The notes under the pieces were generated by a model that worked only from the letters and a program-made list of their open reading frames with translations, searched no databases and had not been told where the DNA came from. From positions 1-57,005 of the forward strand of contig JAVBOV010000028.1 in NCBI GenBank assembly GCA_031550205.1: a stretch of DNA of 57,005 nt, in the 5' to 3' direction. How positions within the stretch are numbered: position 1 is the stretch's first letter; each line of letters starts with the position of its first letter. The position numbers and the translations under genes are program-made. Positions 22,238 through 30,094 of this stretch are shown here, in pieces. The stretch comes from JAVBOV01 sp031550205 (GTDB lineage: Bacteria; Pseudomonadota; Alphaproteobacteria; RF32; CAG-239).

Positions 22238-23443
22238 TTACTTAATAGTTTGCTTTATTCTCTTCTTTATAATTGCCCTTATACTGCCTGCTGTTTTTTG
22301 CATTTTTTTCTCATCAAACTTCTCAAACAGCCATTCTGCCGCATCTTCAACGTTCTGCAGTGTAAAAGCCAAAGTCTCTTCTAAAACCTCTTCTCCCACC
22401 CCAATCTCTTCTGCCATTTTCATAAAATGCCGACGACTTATCTTATCCGGGTTATATTCTCCGCCGATACTCATCGCCATGCTTTTACTCAGCTTCGGAT
22501 AAACTTGCGTGGAAACCAAATCATAAAATGGAGCCAGTTTTATCCCTTGTTTAGTATATAAAAAAGAAAAATTTTTGCCATGCGCATCTGAGTTTCCAAT
22601 CACAAAATTAAAAACCGTCAAACGCAAAAACTGCATTTTATCTGCAAGCGGAGAAACCGAATGATTTTCAATAAGCTTAAAACACTGCTTAATCGAAGGT
22701 CCCCCGTCTTTTTGATATTTTTTACCCATCAACCCCAATGCTTGGCAAAAATCTTCCTGATGAACCCTCTTTATAGCCCGCTTCCCTCCCCTGTCATATC
22801 TCTTGGTGCAATAATATAGCCCCTTTTTTGTCTCCTCAATATCGCACTCTGCAACTTCAAACCCCAATATCTTTGCCAAAATCATGCAAAAATATTCATT
22901 ATATACCAAGCCCTCAAAGGCCAGGTTATCCGGCTTAATAATATGCGTAGAAACGTTCTCGCTGTTGGGAATATAAAATTCTCCACCTTTGCAAATCAAA
23001 GCAATTTTATCCTGTGCTCCGGCAAGAGAAAGCCTGACATCTTCTCCGACCAGCATTGGAACTTTCACCCTGTTTTCAAACAGTTCATCCAAATCTTTTT
23101 TCAAAAGCAAAACCGGCTTGGCGGTCTCTTTTTTCTTCAAGCCTGAAAGGTGCAGCGAAACCGCTCCCGCACACTCTTCGCCAAATTCTCTTAAAAAAGC
23201 AAACGGATTATTCGCTGAAAACCCCTTAAGTTTAGCAATAATTTTTCTCAAATCTCCTTCCGGCAAAAGGTTTTCAAAAAAACCTCTGCTCCACCTGTCG
23301 TCAAAAGCTTCTTTTTGCAAAGGAAGTGCCAAAGAAATCGGCCTTGAAGCAGTCTCAAGATACTTAAAGCTCAGTCTTGAATTTTTCTCGGTCAAAACTC
23401 CAACTTTTTCATCAAAAAAGTATACATCCAAAGAAGGCATCAT
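22238..23443 (-). CDS. hipA: HipA-family serine/threonine kinase toxin
   Basis: A 401-residue full-length HipA-like kinase. In E. coli HipA phosphorylates glutamyl-tRNA synthetase and induces growth arrest; the target here is unknown. The N-terminal Couple_hipA domain is followed by LSLAGAQDKIAL (ATP-binding region, about 145-156). The catalytic segment is FVIGNSDAHGKNFSFLY (about 285-300) and LAPFYDLVST carries the metal-binding Asp. ATG 23443 overlaps the hipB stop as ATGA, so the kinase is translationally coupled to its antitoxin. A TTG 15 nt upstream is less likely. Confidence 0.9.
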   Translation of the reverse strand: MMPSLDVYFFDEKVGVLTEKNSRLSFKYLETASRPISLALPLQKEAFDDRWSRGFFENLLPEGDLRKIIAKLKGFSANNPFAFLREFGEECAGAVSLHLSGLKKKETAKPVLLLKKDLDELFENRVKVPMLVGEDVRLSLAGAQDKIALICKGGEFYIPNSENVSTHIIKPDNLAFEGLVYNEYFCMILAKILGFEVAECDIEETKKGLYYCTKRYDRGGKRAIKRVHQEDFCQALGLMGKKYQKDGGPSIKQCFKLIENHSVSPLADKMQFLRLTVFNFVIGNSDAHGKNFSFLYTKQGIKLAPFYDLVSTQVYPKLSKSMAMSIGGEYNPDKISRRHFMKMAEEIGVGEEVLEETLAFTLQNVEDAAEWLFEKFDEKKMQKTAGSIRAIIKKRIKQTIK

Positions 23444-23649
23444 CTGTTCTCCAGACAAACAACCAAACCAAGCTGCTCAATCACATATAAAACCTTACCA
23501 ACTTGGCAGGTCTCTTTTCCAGCCTCTAAATCAACAATAAAACGAACCCCAACCCTGCAAAAACCGGCCAGTTGCCCCTGCGTCAAACCTTGTTTTTTGC
23601 GCTCTTCTCTAACTCTCTCACCAATTTCTTTAAACTTTTTAACAATCAT
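23440..23649 (-). CDS. hipB: HipB-type XRE antitoxin and repressor
   Basis: A 69-residue protein made almost entirely of one helix-turn-helix domain (REERKKQGLTQGQLAGFCRV then RFIVDLEAGKET). HipB binds HipA and represses the operon from palindromic operators. ATG 23649 is chosen over the upstream TTG because GAGGGG lies just before it. That Shine-Dalgarno is itself inside an operator palindrome (23651-23670), so bound protein or the mRNA hairpin could limit expression. Confidence 0.88.
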   Translation of the reverse strand: MIVKKFKEIGERVREERKKQGLTQGQLAGFCRVGVRFIVDLEAGKETCQVGKVLYVIEQLGLVVCLENR

Positions 23650-23650
23650 C

Positions 23651-23721
23651 TTTTTACCCCTCGGTAAAAATATATACAAATTTCCTTAAAAAACAACTAA
23701 TATTTCCCGCTCAGTACATTT
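23651..23721. promoter_or_regulatory. hipBA operators
   Basis: TTTTTACCCCTCGGTAAAAA (23651-23670) overlaps the hipB Shine-Dalgarno. A weaker copy, ATTTCCCGCTCAGTACAT (23702-23719), lies upstream. Together with the two copies past hipA they give the consensus TTTACCGCTCAGTAAA. Confidence 0.6.
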
Positions 23722-23727
23722 AAAATC

Positions 23728-23757
23728 AAAAAAGACTAGGTTTCCCTAGTCTTTTTT
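23728..23757. terminator. Terminator of the HAD gene
   Basis: AAAAAAGACTAGG/CCTAGTCTTTTTT with a 4-nt loop, 8 nt after the stop of the leftward HAD gene. It is symmetrical and also insulates hipBA. Confidence 0.85.
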
Positions 23758-23764
23758 CTACTTT

Positions 23765-24352
23765 CTAAAGCAATAACTTTGCAATGTCTTCCGCCGATTT
23801 AACAACCTTAACAATATTAAGGTTCAGCTTATCTTTATGATGCATCAACGGCTCGTTCTCCCACCACATTGGCAAAGACACTATCCTATCTACATTCTCC
23901 ACGTTTTTCGGCGTGTCATCAACAAACGCCGAAAATTTATAACTAGCGGCATACATCCCCAAAAGTGGATATTTTTGACCGCTTCCCACAAAATGCAGCT
24001 CTTTAAAAGCATCTCCAAATAAGCTAAAGGCATTTTGTTTTCTTTGCTGAATCACATATGGGCTTGAAGGCGCAGACGTAATGACCGCTAAGTCATATTC
24101 GGCATCTTTTAAATCTTTCACCAATTTTTGCATTCCTATTTGAGCTGGAAGATTAGCAAAAACCTCAGAAGTATTAAAAAACTCTCCAAACTTAGCATAA
24201 GGCTTTGGGTCTTTGTCAAAATCACGAATGATATCAACCCATTCTTGATCCGTGAGACTAACCTTGAAAAATTCTTCATACAGAACTCTCATCGGCTCCC
24301 ACATATTGACTAACACACCATCAAAATCGAAAATTGCAATTTTTTGCTTCAT
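23765..24352 (-). CDS. HAD-superfamily hydrolase, probable phosphatase
   Basis: A 195-residue haloacid dehalogenase-like protein. Motif I is FDFDGV (residues 8-13) with the nucleophile Asp9, motif II is VITSAP (about 95), and motif IV is AFVDDTPKNVENV (about 142-154). A helical cap lies between motifs I and II. Substrate cannot be inferred. It is a single-gene unit with an AT-rich leader lacking Shine-Dalgarno. Its promoter contains TTTAGACAAA, the motif shared with four other orphan genes. The ~200 bp upstream of it holds the promoter and an AACCAACCACCCTTATT repeat fragment. Confidence 0.8.
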   Translation of the reverse strand: MKQKIAIFDFDGVLVNMWEPMRVLYEEFFKVSLTDQEWVDIIRDFDKDPKPYAKFGEFFNTSEVFANLPAQIGMQKLVKDLKDAEYDLAVITSAPSSPYVIQQRKQNAFSLFGDAFKELHFVGSGQKYPLLGMYAASYKFSAFVDDTPKNVENVDRIVSLPMWWENEPLMHHKDKLNLNIVKVVKSAEDIAKLLL

Positions 24353-24390
24353 GATATAATTATTAATATTTTAATTTTTAAACACCAAAC

Positions 24391-24419
24391 CATTTATCAT
24401 TATTTAGACAAAATGTCAA
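24391..24419 (-). promoter_or_regulatory. HAD gene promoter with TTTGTCTAAA box
   Basis: On the minus strand TTGACA (24419-24414), a 17-bp spacer and TAAATG (24396-24391). The spacer begins TTTTGTCTAAA. The gene at 29327 has the same layout with the box in opposite orientation. Confidence 0.6.
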
Positions 24420-24550
24420 CCACATAATGACCCTGCCTCAAATAACCAACCACCCTTATTCTCTTTCTACCTCTTTATTGCCATAAAAAACCGTTTAGAT
24501 TCAGACAAAACAGCAGCGCAAAAGCCCCTCTGACTACTGACTACCGACTA

Positions 24551-26794
24551 CTATATAACCTCTCTTCTCCCCATGGCATCCGCCCTGGTCACAACTCCCT
24601 CGGTTTCCATACGGTCAACAATCGTCGCCGAGCGGTTATAGCCAATTCTCAATTTACGCTGAATCAAGCTGATTGAAACCTTGCGGTCTTCGCGCACAAT
24701 GGCCAAAGCCTGCGTATATAAATCATCTTCGCCGCTGCCCATCTCGCCTTTGTCAAAAACCGCGCCCTTATCGCCAAGCTCTCCGGCGGTCACTTCATCA
24801 ATATATTCCGGGTCTTTCTGCGATTTCAAAAACTCAACCACACGCTCCACTTCGCTGTCTTTCACAAAACTGCCGTGAATACGTATCGGCCTTTGCCCGG
24901 CCGGCATATAAAGCATATCGCCCATGCCCAAAAGCTGCTCGGCGCCTTGCTCGCCCAAAATGGTGCGGCTGTCAATTTTTGAGGTAACCTGAAAAGAAAT
25001 GCGGGTCGGGAAATTGGCCTTAATTGTGCCCGTAATCACATCCACCGACGGACGCTGGGTCGACATAATCAAATGAATTCCGGCCGCGCGCGCCATCTGC
25101 GCCAAACGCTGAATCGCCGCTTCCACGTCTTTTCCTGCCACCAGCATCAAATCGGCCATCTCATCAACCACCACCACAATATATGGCAGCGGAGACAAAT
25201 CCAGCTCCTGTTCCTCATAAATCGGCTTACCGGTTTCCATATCAAACCCGGTCTGCACCGTGCGCTTAACCGCCTCGCCTTTTTCTTTCAGCTCTTTGAG
25301 CTTCTGATTGTATCCCAAAATATTGCGCACATTAAGCTGCGCCATGGCCTTATAGCGGTCTTCCATCTCCTTAACCGCCCACTTAAGCCCCACCACCGCC
25401 TTGCCCGGATCCGTAATCACCGGCGTCAGCAGATGCGGAATGCCGTTATACATTGAAAACTCCAGCATCTTCGGGTCAATCAAAATAAACTTGCACTCAT
25501 CCGGCGAAAGTTTGTATAACAGCGATAAAATCATCGAATTCACGCCCACCGATTTTCCCGAACCGGTTGTTCCGGCCACCAAAAGGTGCGGCATCTTGGC
25601 CAAATCGGCATAAACGTTTTCTCCGCCGATATCTTTGCCCAAAACAATGTTAAGCGTATTTTTAGAAGCCATAAAACGCTCATCTTCAAACAGTTCTCTA
25701 ATCCAAACCGTGTCACGCTTGGGATTTGGCATCTCAATACCTATGGTGTTTGAACCTGAAACCACCGCAATACGCACTGAAGAAACGCTCATCGAGCGGG
25801 CAATATCATCCGCCAAACCAATAACTCTGGCGGTTTTTGTTCCGGCTGCCGGCTCCAGTTCATATAAGGTCACCACCGGACCCGGACGCACTTTAACAAT
25901 CTTGCCGTTCACTCCAAACTCTTGCAAAACCATCTCCAAATCGCGCGCAATCACATCCATTTCCTTGTCGCTCAACACGCTCCCGCCTTTGCCGGCCGGC
26001 TTGGAAATCAAATTAATATCCGGATAAACATAACCGTCGTTGGTTTGCTTGGCCTTTCTGGAAATTGTCTCAAAAGCCTTCTTTTCTTTAGGCTCTTTAA
26101 CCTTTTCTTCTTTAATCTTTGGCTCGGTACGCTCTTTTATCTTTCTTTCTCTTCTGATTTCAGAGCGTTTTTTGCTGAACATAACTTTCAAAAACGCCCA
26201 AGCTGCCTTACTTGATTTTGCAACCGCCCGGCAAGCCTGAACCATTGCCGCCCACCAATGTTTATAAGTAATTCCCGCCGCAAAATTAAACGCCAAAAGC
26301 GCAAATGCAAACAAAACCGCCTCAACAACAATCGGCGCATTATCATAAAAATAAATACGGTCAATCAAATACATAAGATGTCTGGAAATAAAAACACCCA
26401 TCATTCCGCCCAAATTAAAGTCGCCAAAATACGGTGGCAAAAGCGCCAGACAAGAAGACAAAAACAAGGTGCCCAAAATAAAGGCAAAAACCCTCGACGA
26501 TCCGAACACAAACTCCCGAAGGCGCATCAAGTCATATCCCCAAATTATCGGGGCAATTAAAAAGACCGGCAGCGCCGCGCCGAAGCTTTGCAAAATAATC
26601 GACGCCCAAAACGCACCGAAATACCCCAAAACATTGTTTGCCACGCGCGACGTAACCGTGTTAAAAGACGGGTCGTTGGCATCATAAGATATGGAGCTTA
26701 TAATTAAAGACAAAGAAAACACCACCAAAAACAGCCCGACCAGCTGCCAAAACACTTTTGCAAAAATAGATTTTTTCTTCTTCCTGTTCGCCAT
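24551..26794 (-). CDS. ftsK: DNA translocase FtsK
   Basis: A 747-residue FtsK/SpoIIIE translocase. It pumps DNA at the division septum and activates XerCD at dif. The N-terminal region has four membrane helices (about residues 10-175), followed by a short charged linker, far shorter than the E. coli linker. The RecA-like motor has Walker A GTTGSGKSVG (about 405) and Walker B YIVVVVDEMADLML. STQRPSVDVITGTIKANFP is characteristic. The C-terminal winged-helix gamma domain (IQRKLRIGYNRSATIVDRM) reads KOPS sequences. xerD is encoded elsewhere in this window (41714). Confidence 0.96.
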   Translation of the reverse strand: MANRKKKKSIFAKVFWQLVGLFLVVFSLSLIISSISYDANDPSFNTVTSRVANNVLGYFGAFWASIILQSFGAALPVFLIAPIIWGYDLMRLREFVFGSSRVFAFILGTLFLSSCLALLPPYFGDFNLGGMMGVFISRHLMYLIDRIYFYDNAPIVVEAVLFAFALLAFNFAAGITYKHWWAAMVQACRAVAKSSKAAWAFLKVMFSKKRSEIRRERKIKERTEPKIKEEKVKEPKEKKAFETISRKAKQTNDGYVYPDINLISKPAGKGGSVLSDKEMDVIARDLEMVLQEFGVNGKIVKVRPGPVVTLYELEPAAGTKTARVIGLADDIARSMSVSSVRIAVVSGSNTIGIEMPNPKRDTVWIRELFEDERFMASKNTLNIVLGKDIGGENVYADLAKMPHLLVAGTTGSGKSVGVNSMILSLLYKLSPDECKFILIDPKMLEFSMYNGIPHLLTPVITDPGKAVVGLKWAVKEMEDRYKAMAQLNVRNILGYNQKLKELKEKGEAVKRTVQTGFDMETGKPIYEEQELDLSPLPYIVVVVDEMADLMLVAGKDVEAAIQRLAQMARAAGIHLIMSTQRPSVDVITGTIKANFPTRISFQVTSKIDSRTILGEQGAEQLLGMGDMLYMPAGQRPIRIHGSFVKDSEVERVVEFLKSQKDPEYIDEVTAGELGDKGAVFDKGEMGSGEDDLYTQALAIVREDRKVSISLIQRKLRIGYNRSATIVDRMETEGVVTRADAMGRREVI

Positions 26795-26804
26795 CTCTCA
26801 ACCT

Positions 26805-27233
26805 CTAATATTGCAGATATTTCCCGTCTCTCATCTTAATCTGAACTGCTTTTTTAATCAAAGCTGCCGTCTCTTCTTTTTTTGCTTTGGTATAAGGCTT
26901 GGAATGATTATTCCACACCGTAGTCGGCCAATCCGGGTCTTTTTTGCGGCGGCAAACCACATGCACATGCAGCTGCGGCGTCTTGTTGCCAATCATCGCC
27001 ACATTGGTCTGCTCATGCTCAAAGTTCTCAGCCATCACCTCTTCGCAAAGCGCAATTTCTCTCATCAGCTGCAGCCTCTCTTCCATGGTCAAGCCCAGCA
27101 TATTTTTAACATTTTTAACTCTGGGAATCAAAAGCACCCACGGATAATACGCATTATCTTCCAGCATCACGCTGCACAGCTTTAAATCAATAATATGTTC
27201 CTTTTCTGCAAAATTCGGCAACAATTCAAACAT
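26805..27233 (-). CDS. HIT-family nucleotide hydrolase
   Basis: A 142-residue histidine-triad protein of the HIT superfamily (nucleotidyl hydrolase or transferase). QLHVHVVCRRKKDPDWP (about 92-108) carries an HxHxxx variant of the triad (His-Val-His-Val-Val-Cys), with Cys where the third His usually stands. That makes catalysis uncertain, although some HIT proteins in alphaproteobacteria vary here. It lies 10 nt upstream of ftsK on the same strand and is probably co-transcribed. It is divergent from fabD. Confidence 0.85.
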   Translation of the reverse strand: MFELLPNFAEKEHIIDLKLCSVMLEDNAYYPWVLLIPRVKNVKNMLGLTMEERLQLMREIALCEEVMAENFEHEQTNVAMIGNKTPQLHVHVVCRRKKDPDWPTTVWNNHSKPYTKAKKEETAALIKKAVQIKMRDGKYLQY

Positions 27234-27254
27234 CTAAAAACTCCCAGTTTAAGA

Positions 27255-27283
27255 TTGACTTTTAAGATAATAATGTATAAATC
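27255..27283 (+). promoter_or_regulatory. fabD promoter
   Basis: TTGACT (27255-27260) is followed by overlapping -10 candidates TATAAA (27276) and TAAATC (27278), with 15 or 17 bp spacing. A ~25-nt leader with TTGGAA precedes ATG 27315. Confidence 0.55.
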
Positions 27284-27314
27284 TTCAAAAGTTATTAATA
27301 TTGGAAATAAATTG

Positions 27315-28262
27315 ATGAAATATTGTTTTGTCTTCCCCGGACAGGGATCTCAGTTTGTGGGAATGGGCAAAGACCTGGCAGACAACTTTGCTTCTGCCAA
27401 AGAAGTTTTTGGGGAAATAAACGACGCCCTTTCTCAAGATTTAACCTCTTTAATGTTCAAAGGCCCCGAACCGGAGCTTACCTTAACCGCTAACGCTCAG
27501 CCGGCCTTAATGTCTGTTTCCATGGCTCTTGTTAGAGTTTTGGAAAAAGACTTCGGCATTAAATTGAAAGAAAAAGCCGCATTTGTAGCCGGCCACTCCT
27601 TAGGTGAGTATTCTGCTGCTTGCGCTGCCGGTGTTTTCTCTTTAACCGACACCGCCAAACTGCTGCGCATTCGCGGAGACGCCATGCAAAAAGCTGTTCC
27701 GGTCGGAGTTGGCGGCATGGCCGCCGTAATGGGCGTATCTTTCAAAGACGTTCAGGCCTTGGCTGAAGCCTGCTCAAGTCCTGATGCAATCTGCGTTGCC
27801 GCCAATGATAATGCTGACGGCCAGGTTGTGCTTTCCGGACATCTTAAAGCCATTGACAAAGCTGTTGAAGTTGCTGCCGAATTCGGCGCCAAAAGATGCG
27901 TCAAGCTTCCGGTAAGTGCTCCTTTCCACAGCCCGCTGATGAAAGACGCTGCCGACGTAATGGCTCGAGCTTTAATGGAAGTTGAGGCCAAAGATGCCCA
28001 AATTCCTTTAATTTCCAATGTCTTGGCCTCTGCAATAACCGACCGCAAAGAAATCATCAAAAGGTTAATCGAGCAGGTAACCGGTTCGGTTCGTTGGCGT
28101 GAAAGCGTAATTTATATGCGTGAACAAGGCGTTACCGACGTTGTTGAACTCGGCGCCGGCAAAATATTGTCGGGCATTGTCAAAAGAAGCGACAAAGAAA
28201 TAAACGCAATTTCCGTCAGCACCCCTGCCGAAATTGAAGAGCTGGCCAAAATTTTAAAATAA
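27315..28262 (+). CDS. fabD: Malonyl-CoA:ACP transacylase
   Basis: A 315-residue FabD that loads malonyl groups onto acyl carrier protein. The N-terminal FPGQGSQFVGMGKDL, the nucleophile motif GHSLGEYSA (Ser near residue 93) and the His in APFHSPLM (about 200) are all present. ATG 27315 matches the family N-terminus; an in-frame ATG at 27273 overlaps the promoter. It is followed by fabG after a 64-nt gap that contains a hairpin repeat. Confidence 0.95.
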   Translation: MKYCFVFPGQGSQFVGMGKDLADNFASAKEVFGEINDALSQDLTSLMFKGPEPELTLTANAQPALMSVSMALVRVLEKDFGIKLKEKAAFVAGHSLGEYSAACAAGVFSLTDTAKLLRIRGDAMQKAVPVGVGGMAAVMGVSFKDVQALAEACSSPDAICVAANDNADGQVVLSGHLKAIDKAVEVAAEFGAKRCVKLPVSAPFHSPLMKDAADVMARALMEVEAKDAQIPLISNVLASAITDRKEIIKRLIEQVTGSVRWRESVIYMREQGVTDVVELGAGKILSGIVKRSDKEINAISVSTPAEIEELAKILK

Positions 28263-28273
28263 ACCCAAAGAGC

Positions 28274-28300
28274 GTCATGCTGAACTTGTTTCAGCATCTC
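28274..28300. repeat. GTCATGCTGAAC hairpin inside the fabD-fabG gap
   Basis: ATGCTGAA-CTTGT-TTCAGCAT is a perfect hairpin of the dispersed GTCATGCTGAACTTGTTTCAGCATC type, common in alphaproteobacteria. It has no T run, so it need not stop transcription, but it could protect the upstream mRNA from exonucleases. Confidence 0.7.
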
Positions 28301-28326
28301 CTCAAAACTGAAAAGGAATATGTTAA

Positions 28327-29064
28327 ATGTTCAAACTAAACAATAAAGTAGCTTTAATCACCGGCGCTGCCGGCGGCATCGGCGAAAAAATCGCCCGCAC
28401 CTTATATGCTCAAGGCGCCATTGTGGCCCTGACCGATATGCGTGCAGAACCAATGGAAAAGCTGGCCAAAGAACTGGGTGAAAGAGCCCATGTATTTGTT
28501 GCCAACCTTACCAACTCTGAAGACGTTAACAACCTGGTTAAAAGTGTTGAAGAAAAACTGGAACGCATTGACATTTTGGTCAACAACGCCGGCTTAACCC
28601 GCGACAATTTGTTTATGCGCATGTCAGATGATGAATGGCAGCTGGTATTGGATGTTAACTTAACCGCCGGCTTCAAGCTGGCCCGTGCCGCCATCCGCGG
28701 CATGATGAAGCGCCGTTTTGGCCGCATCATCGGCATGGCTTCCGTTGTCGGCGTAATGGGCAACGCCGGACAAGCCAACTATTCCGCCTCCAAAGGCGGC
28801 ATGATTGCCATGAACAAATGCCTGGCTCAAGAAGTTGCCAGCCGTGGCATTACCGTAAATTCCATTGCTCCTGGCTTTATCAGAACCCCAATGACCGATG
28901 TCTTGACCGAAGAACAAAAGAAAGCTTTGTTAACCCGCGTTCCAACCGGCGCCTTGGGCGAACCTCAAGACATTGCCAACGTAGTTGCCTTCTTGGCATC
29001 AGATGAGGCAGGCTACATCACCGGCCAAACCATCAATATCAACGGCGGCATGATAATGATATAA
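28327..29064 (+). CDS. fabG: 3-oxoacyl-ACP reductase
   Basis: A 245-residue short-chain dehydrogenase/reductase that reduces 3-oxoacyl-ACP with NADPH in fatty acid synthesis. The cofactor loop is TGAAGGIG (residues 13-20). The structural NNAG is near 87, the catalytic Ser is in MASVVG (about 140), and the YSASK motif (about 153-157) supplies Tyr and Lys. A proper AAAAGGAA Shine-Dalgarno precedes ATG 28327. acpP and fabF, normally next, are absent: a terminator follows. Confidence 0.95.
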   Translation: MFKLNNKVALITGAAGGIGEKIARTLYAQGAIVALTDMRAEPMEKLAKELGERAHVFVANLTNSEDVNNLVKSVEEKLERIDILVNNAGLTRDNLFMRMSDDEWQLVLDVNLTAGFKLARAAIRGMMKRRFGRIIGMASVVGVMGNAGQANYSASKGGMIAMNKCLAQEVASRGITVNSIAPGFIRTPMTDVLTEEQKKALLTRVPTGALGEPQDIANVVAFLASDEAGYITGQTININGGMIMI

Positions 29065-29067
29065 CCC

Positions 29068-29135
29068 GTCATTGCGAGAGGGCGTCTACCCCGAAGCAAT
29101 CCACAAAAAAGACCTTGCAAAACAAGGTCTTTTTT
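29068..29135 (+). terminator. Palindromic repeat and Rho-independent terminator after fabG
   Basis: A GTCATTGCGAGAGGGCGTC-type repeat (29068-29102) is followed by AAAAAAGACCTTG/CAAGGTCTTTTTT (29105-29135). Confidence 0.85.
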
Positions 29136-29185
29136 CACACCCAAAACCAACAAATTATCCAACATTATCAACATATTAGACGCTA

Positions 29186-29215
29186 AATATTACGTGACTC
29201 GAGTCACGTAATATT
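29186..29215. promoter_or_regulatory. Perfect 30-bp palindrome with TACGTGA-TCACGTA core
   Basis: The 30 bp are perfectly self-complementary around a CTCGAG centre. The inner 20 bp, TACGTGACTCGAGTCACGTA, have the same arrangement as the near-palindrome at 42842-42861. It lies about 40 bp upstream of the -35 box of the kinase-like gene and has no T run, so a protein-binding site is more likely than a terminator. Confidence 0.5.
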
Positions 29216-29254
29216 CACATCCAAACCCTCTCTTTAACCCCCCAAAAATCATCC

Positions 29255-29283
29255 TTGACATTTTAGACAAAAAATGCGATTAT
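29255..29283 (+). promoter_or_regulatory. Promoter with TTTAGACAAA box
   Basis: TTGACA (29255-29260), 17-bp spacer and GATTAT (29278-29283), with TTTAGACAAA (29262-29271) inside the spacer. Confidence 0.65.
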
Positions 29284-29326
29284 ACCCCACAAACAAACCT
29301 ATTATTTACTTAAAATATTATTATCT

Positions 29327-29938
29327 ATGGCAAAAATTATTCTACCCATGGGCCCTTCATCATGCGGTAAAGGCTACCTAACCAACGAAATTATCAAACC
29401 TTATTGCGAAAAGCATGGCAAAAGATTAGTAGTCATAAGCACCGGTGAGTTATTACGCGAAGAAGTCGCCAACCAAACAAATCTTGGGAAATTAGCAAAA
29501 ACCTTTATAGATAAGGGCATACTGGTCCCGGATAGGCTGATTTGGAGTATGTTTGAAAAAAAGCTCTTAAGCTTAGGGCCAAATATTCCCAATCTTTTTA
29601 TCATAATCGATGGCCTTCCGCGAAATTTATTCCAGCTTGGTGCTCTTTGGCATTTGATACCTCAGCATTTTGAAGATGAAAAAGTCGAAGTAATTGCTAT
29701 TAATGCCGAAGAGCGAATACTTATTGAGCGCATGCTAAAACGAGCCGAAAAAGAAAAACGCAGCGATGATTATAAGGAATCCTTCTATCAAAAGATGGAT
29801 GTCTACCGAAAAGATGTCTTCCCTACTGTACGGAAAGCAGCAGATATTATCGTTTGGAAAAATTTCCACATCATTGACGCAAATCAAGATCTAAAAGAAA
29901 TCGATCATTCGTCAATGCTAAATCAAATTTTCAACTAA
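29327..29938 (+). CDS. Adenylate kinase-like nucleoside monophosphate kinase
   Basis: A 203-residue P-loop kinase. GPSSCGKG (about residues 9-16) is the Walker A, STGELLREEV matches the AMP-site helix of adenylate kinases, DGLPRNLFQLG is the DGxPR motif, and RAEKEKRSDD...YRKDVFPTV is the lid and arginine region. It is too divergent to be the housekeeping Adk with confidence; the lid is short and the Walker A has Ser-Ser-Cys. It is a solitary gene with an AT-rich leader lacking Shine-Dalgarno, under the TTTGTCTAAA-type promoter, so it belongs to the accessory set. Confidence 0.75.
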   Translation: MAKIILPMGPSSCGKGYLTNEIIKPYCEKHGKRLVVISTGELLREEVANQTNLGKLAKTFIDKGILVPDRLIWSMFEKKLLSLGPNIPNLFIIIDGLPRNLFQLGALWHLIPQHFEDEKVEVIAINAEERILIERMLKRAEKEKRSDDYKESFYQKMDVYRKDVFPTVRKAADIIVWKNFHIIDANQDLKEIDHSSMLNQIFN

Positions 29939-29941
29939 ACC

Positions 29942-29973
29942 AAAAGGCCTTGAGTTCTCACTCAAGGCCTTTT
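29942..29973 (+). terminator. Rho-independent terminator
   Basis: AAAAGGCCTTGAG/CTCAAGGCCTTTT with a 6-nt loop, 3 nt past the stop of the kinase-like gene. Confidence 0.85.
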
Positions 29974-29992
29974 TAAATAAATCAATTCAATG

Positions 29993-30094
29993 AGTTTGAT
30001 TTGTGAGCGTGCTACGCAGTGATTTTGCGGGCGTGAGTGTACGCTTTTGTACATGAGCCCGCAAAATTACAAGTATGACGCCATAAATCAAACT
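29993..30094. repeat. ~100-bp palindromic element, copy 1, abutting the hydA stop
   Basis: The outer arms AGTTTGATTT/AAATCAAACT and inner stem ATTTTGCGGGC/GCCCGCAAAAT surround the core GTGTACGCTTTTGTAC. The right end is the base next to the hydA stop codon (30095-30097). A related element with compensatory stem changes lies at 40890-40992, and a third relative lies within xerD. Confidence 0.7.

Noticed and set aside
26691..27185. 164-codon frame antisense to the HIT gene and ftsK start
   Set aside because: Opposes two well-supported genes and has no recognisable features.
29186..29215. Rho-independent terminator
   Set aside because: Perfect palindrome but no loop and no T run on either side, and the fabG terminator is already present upstream.
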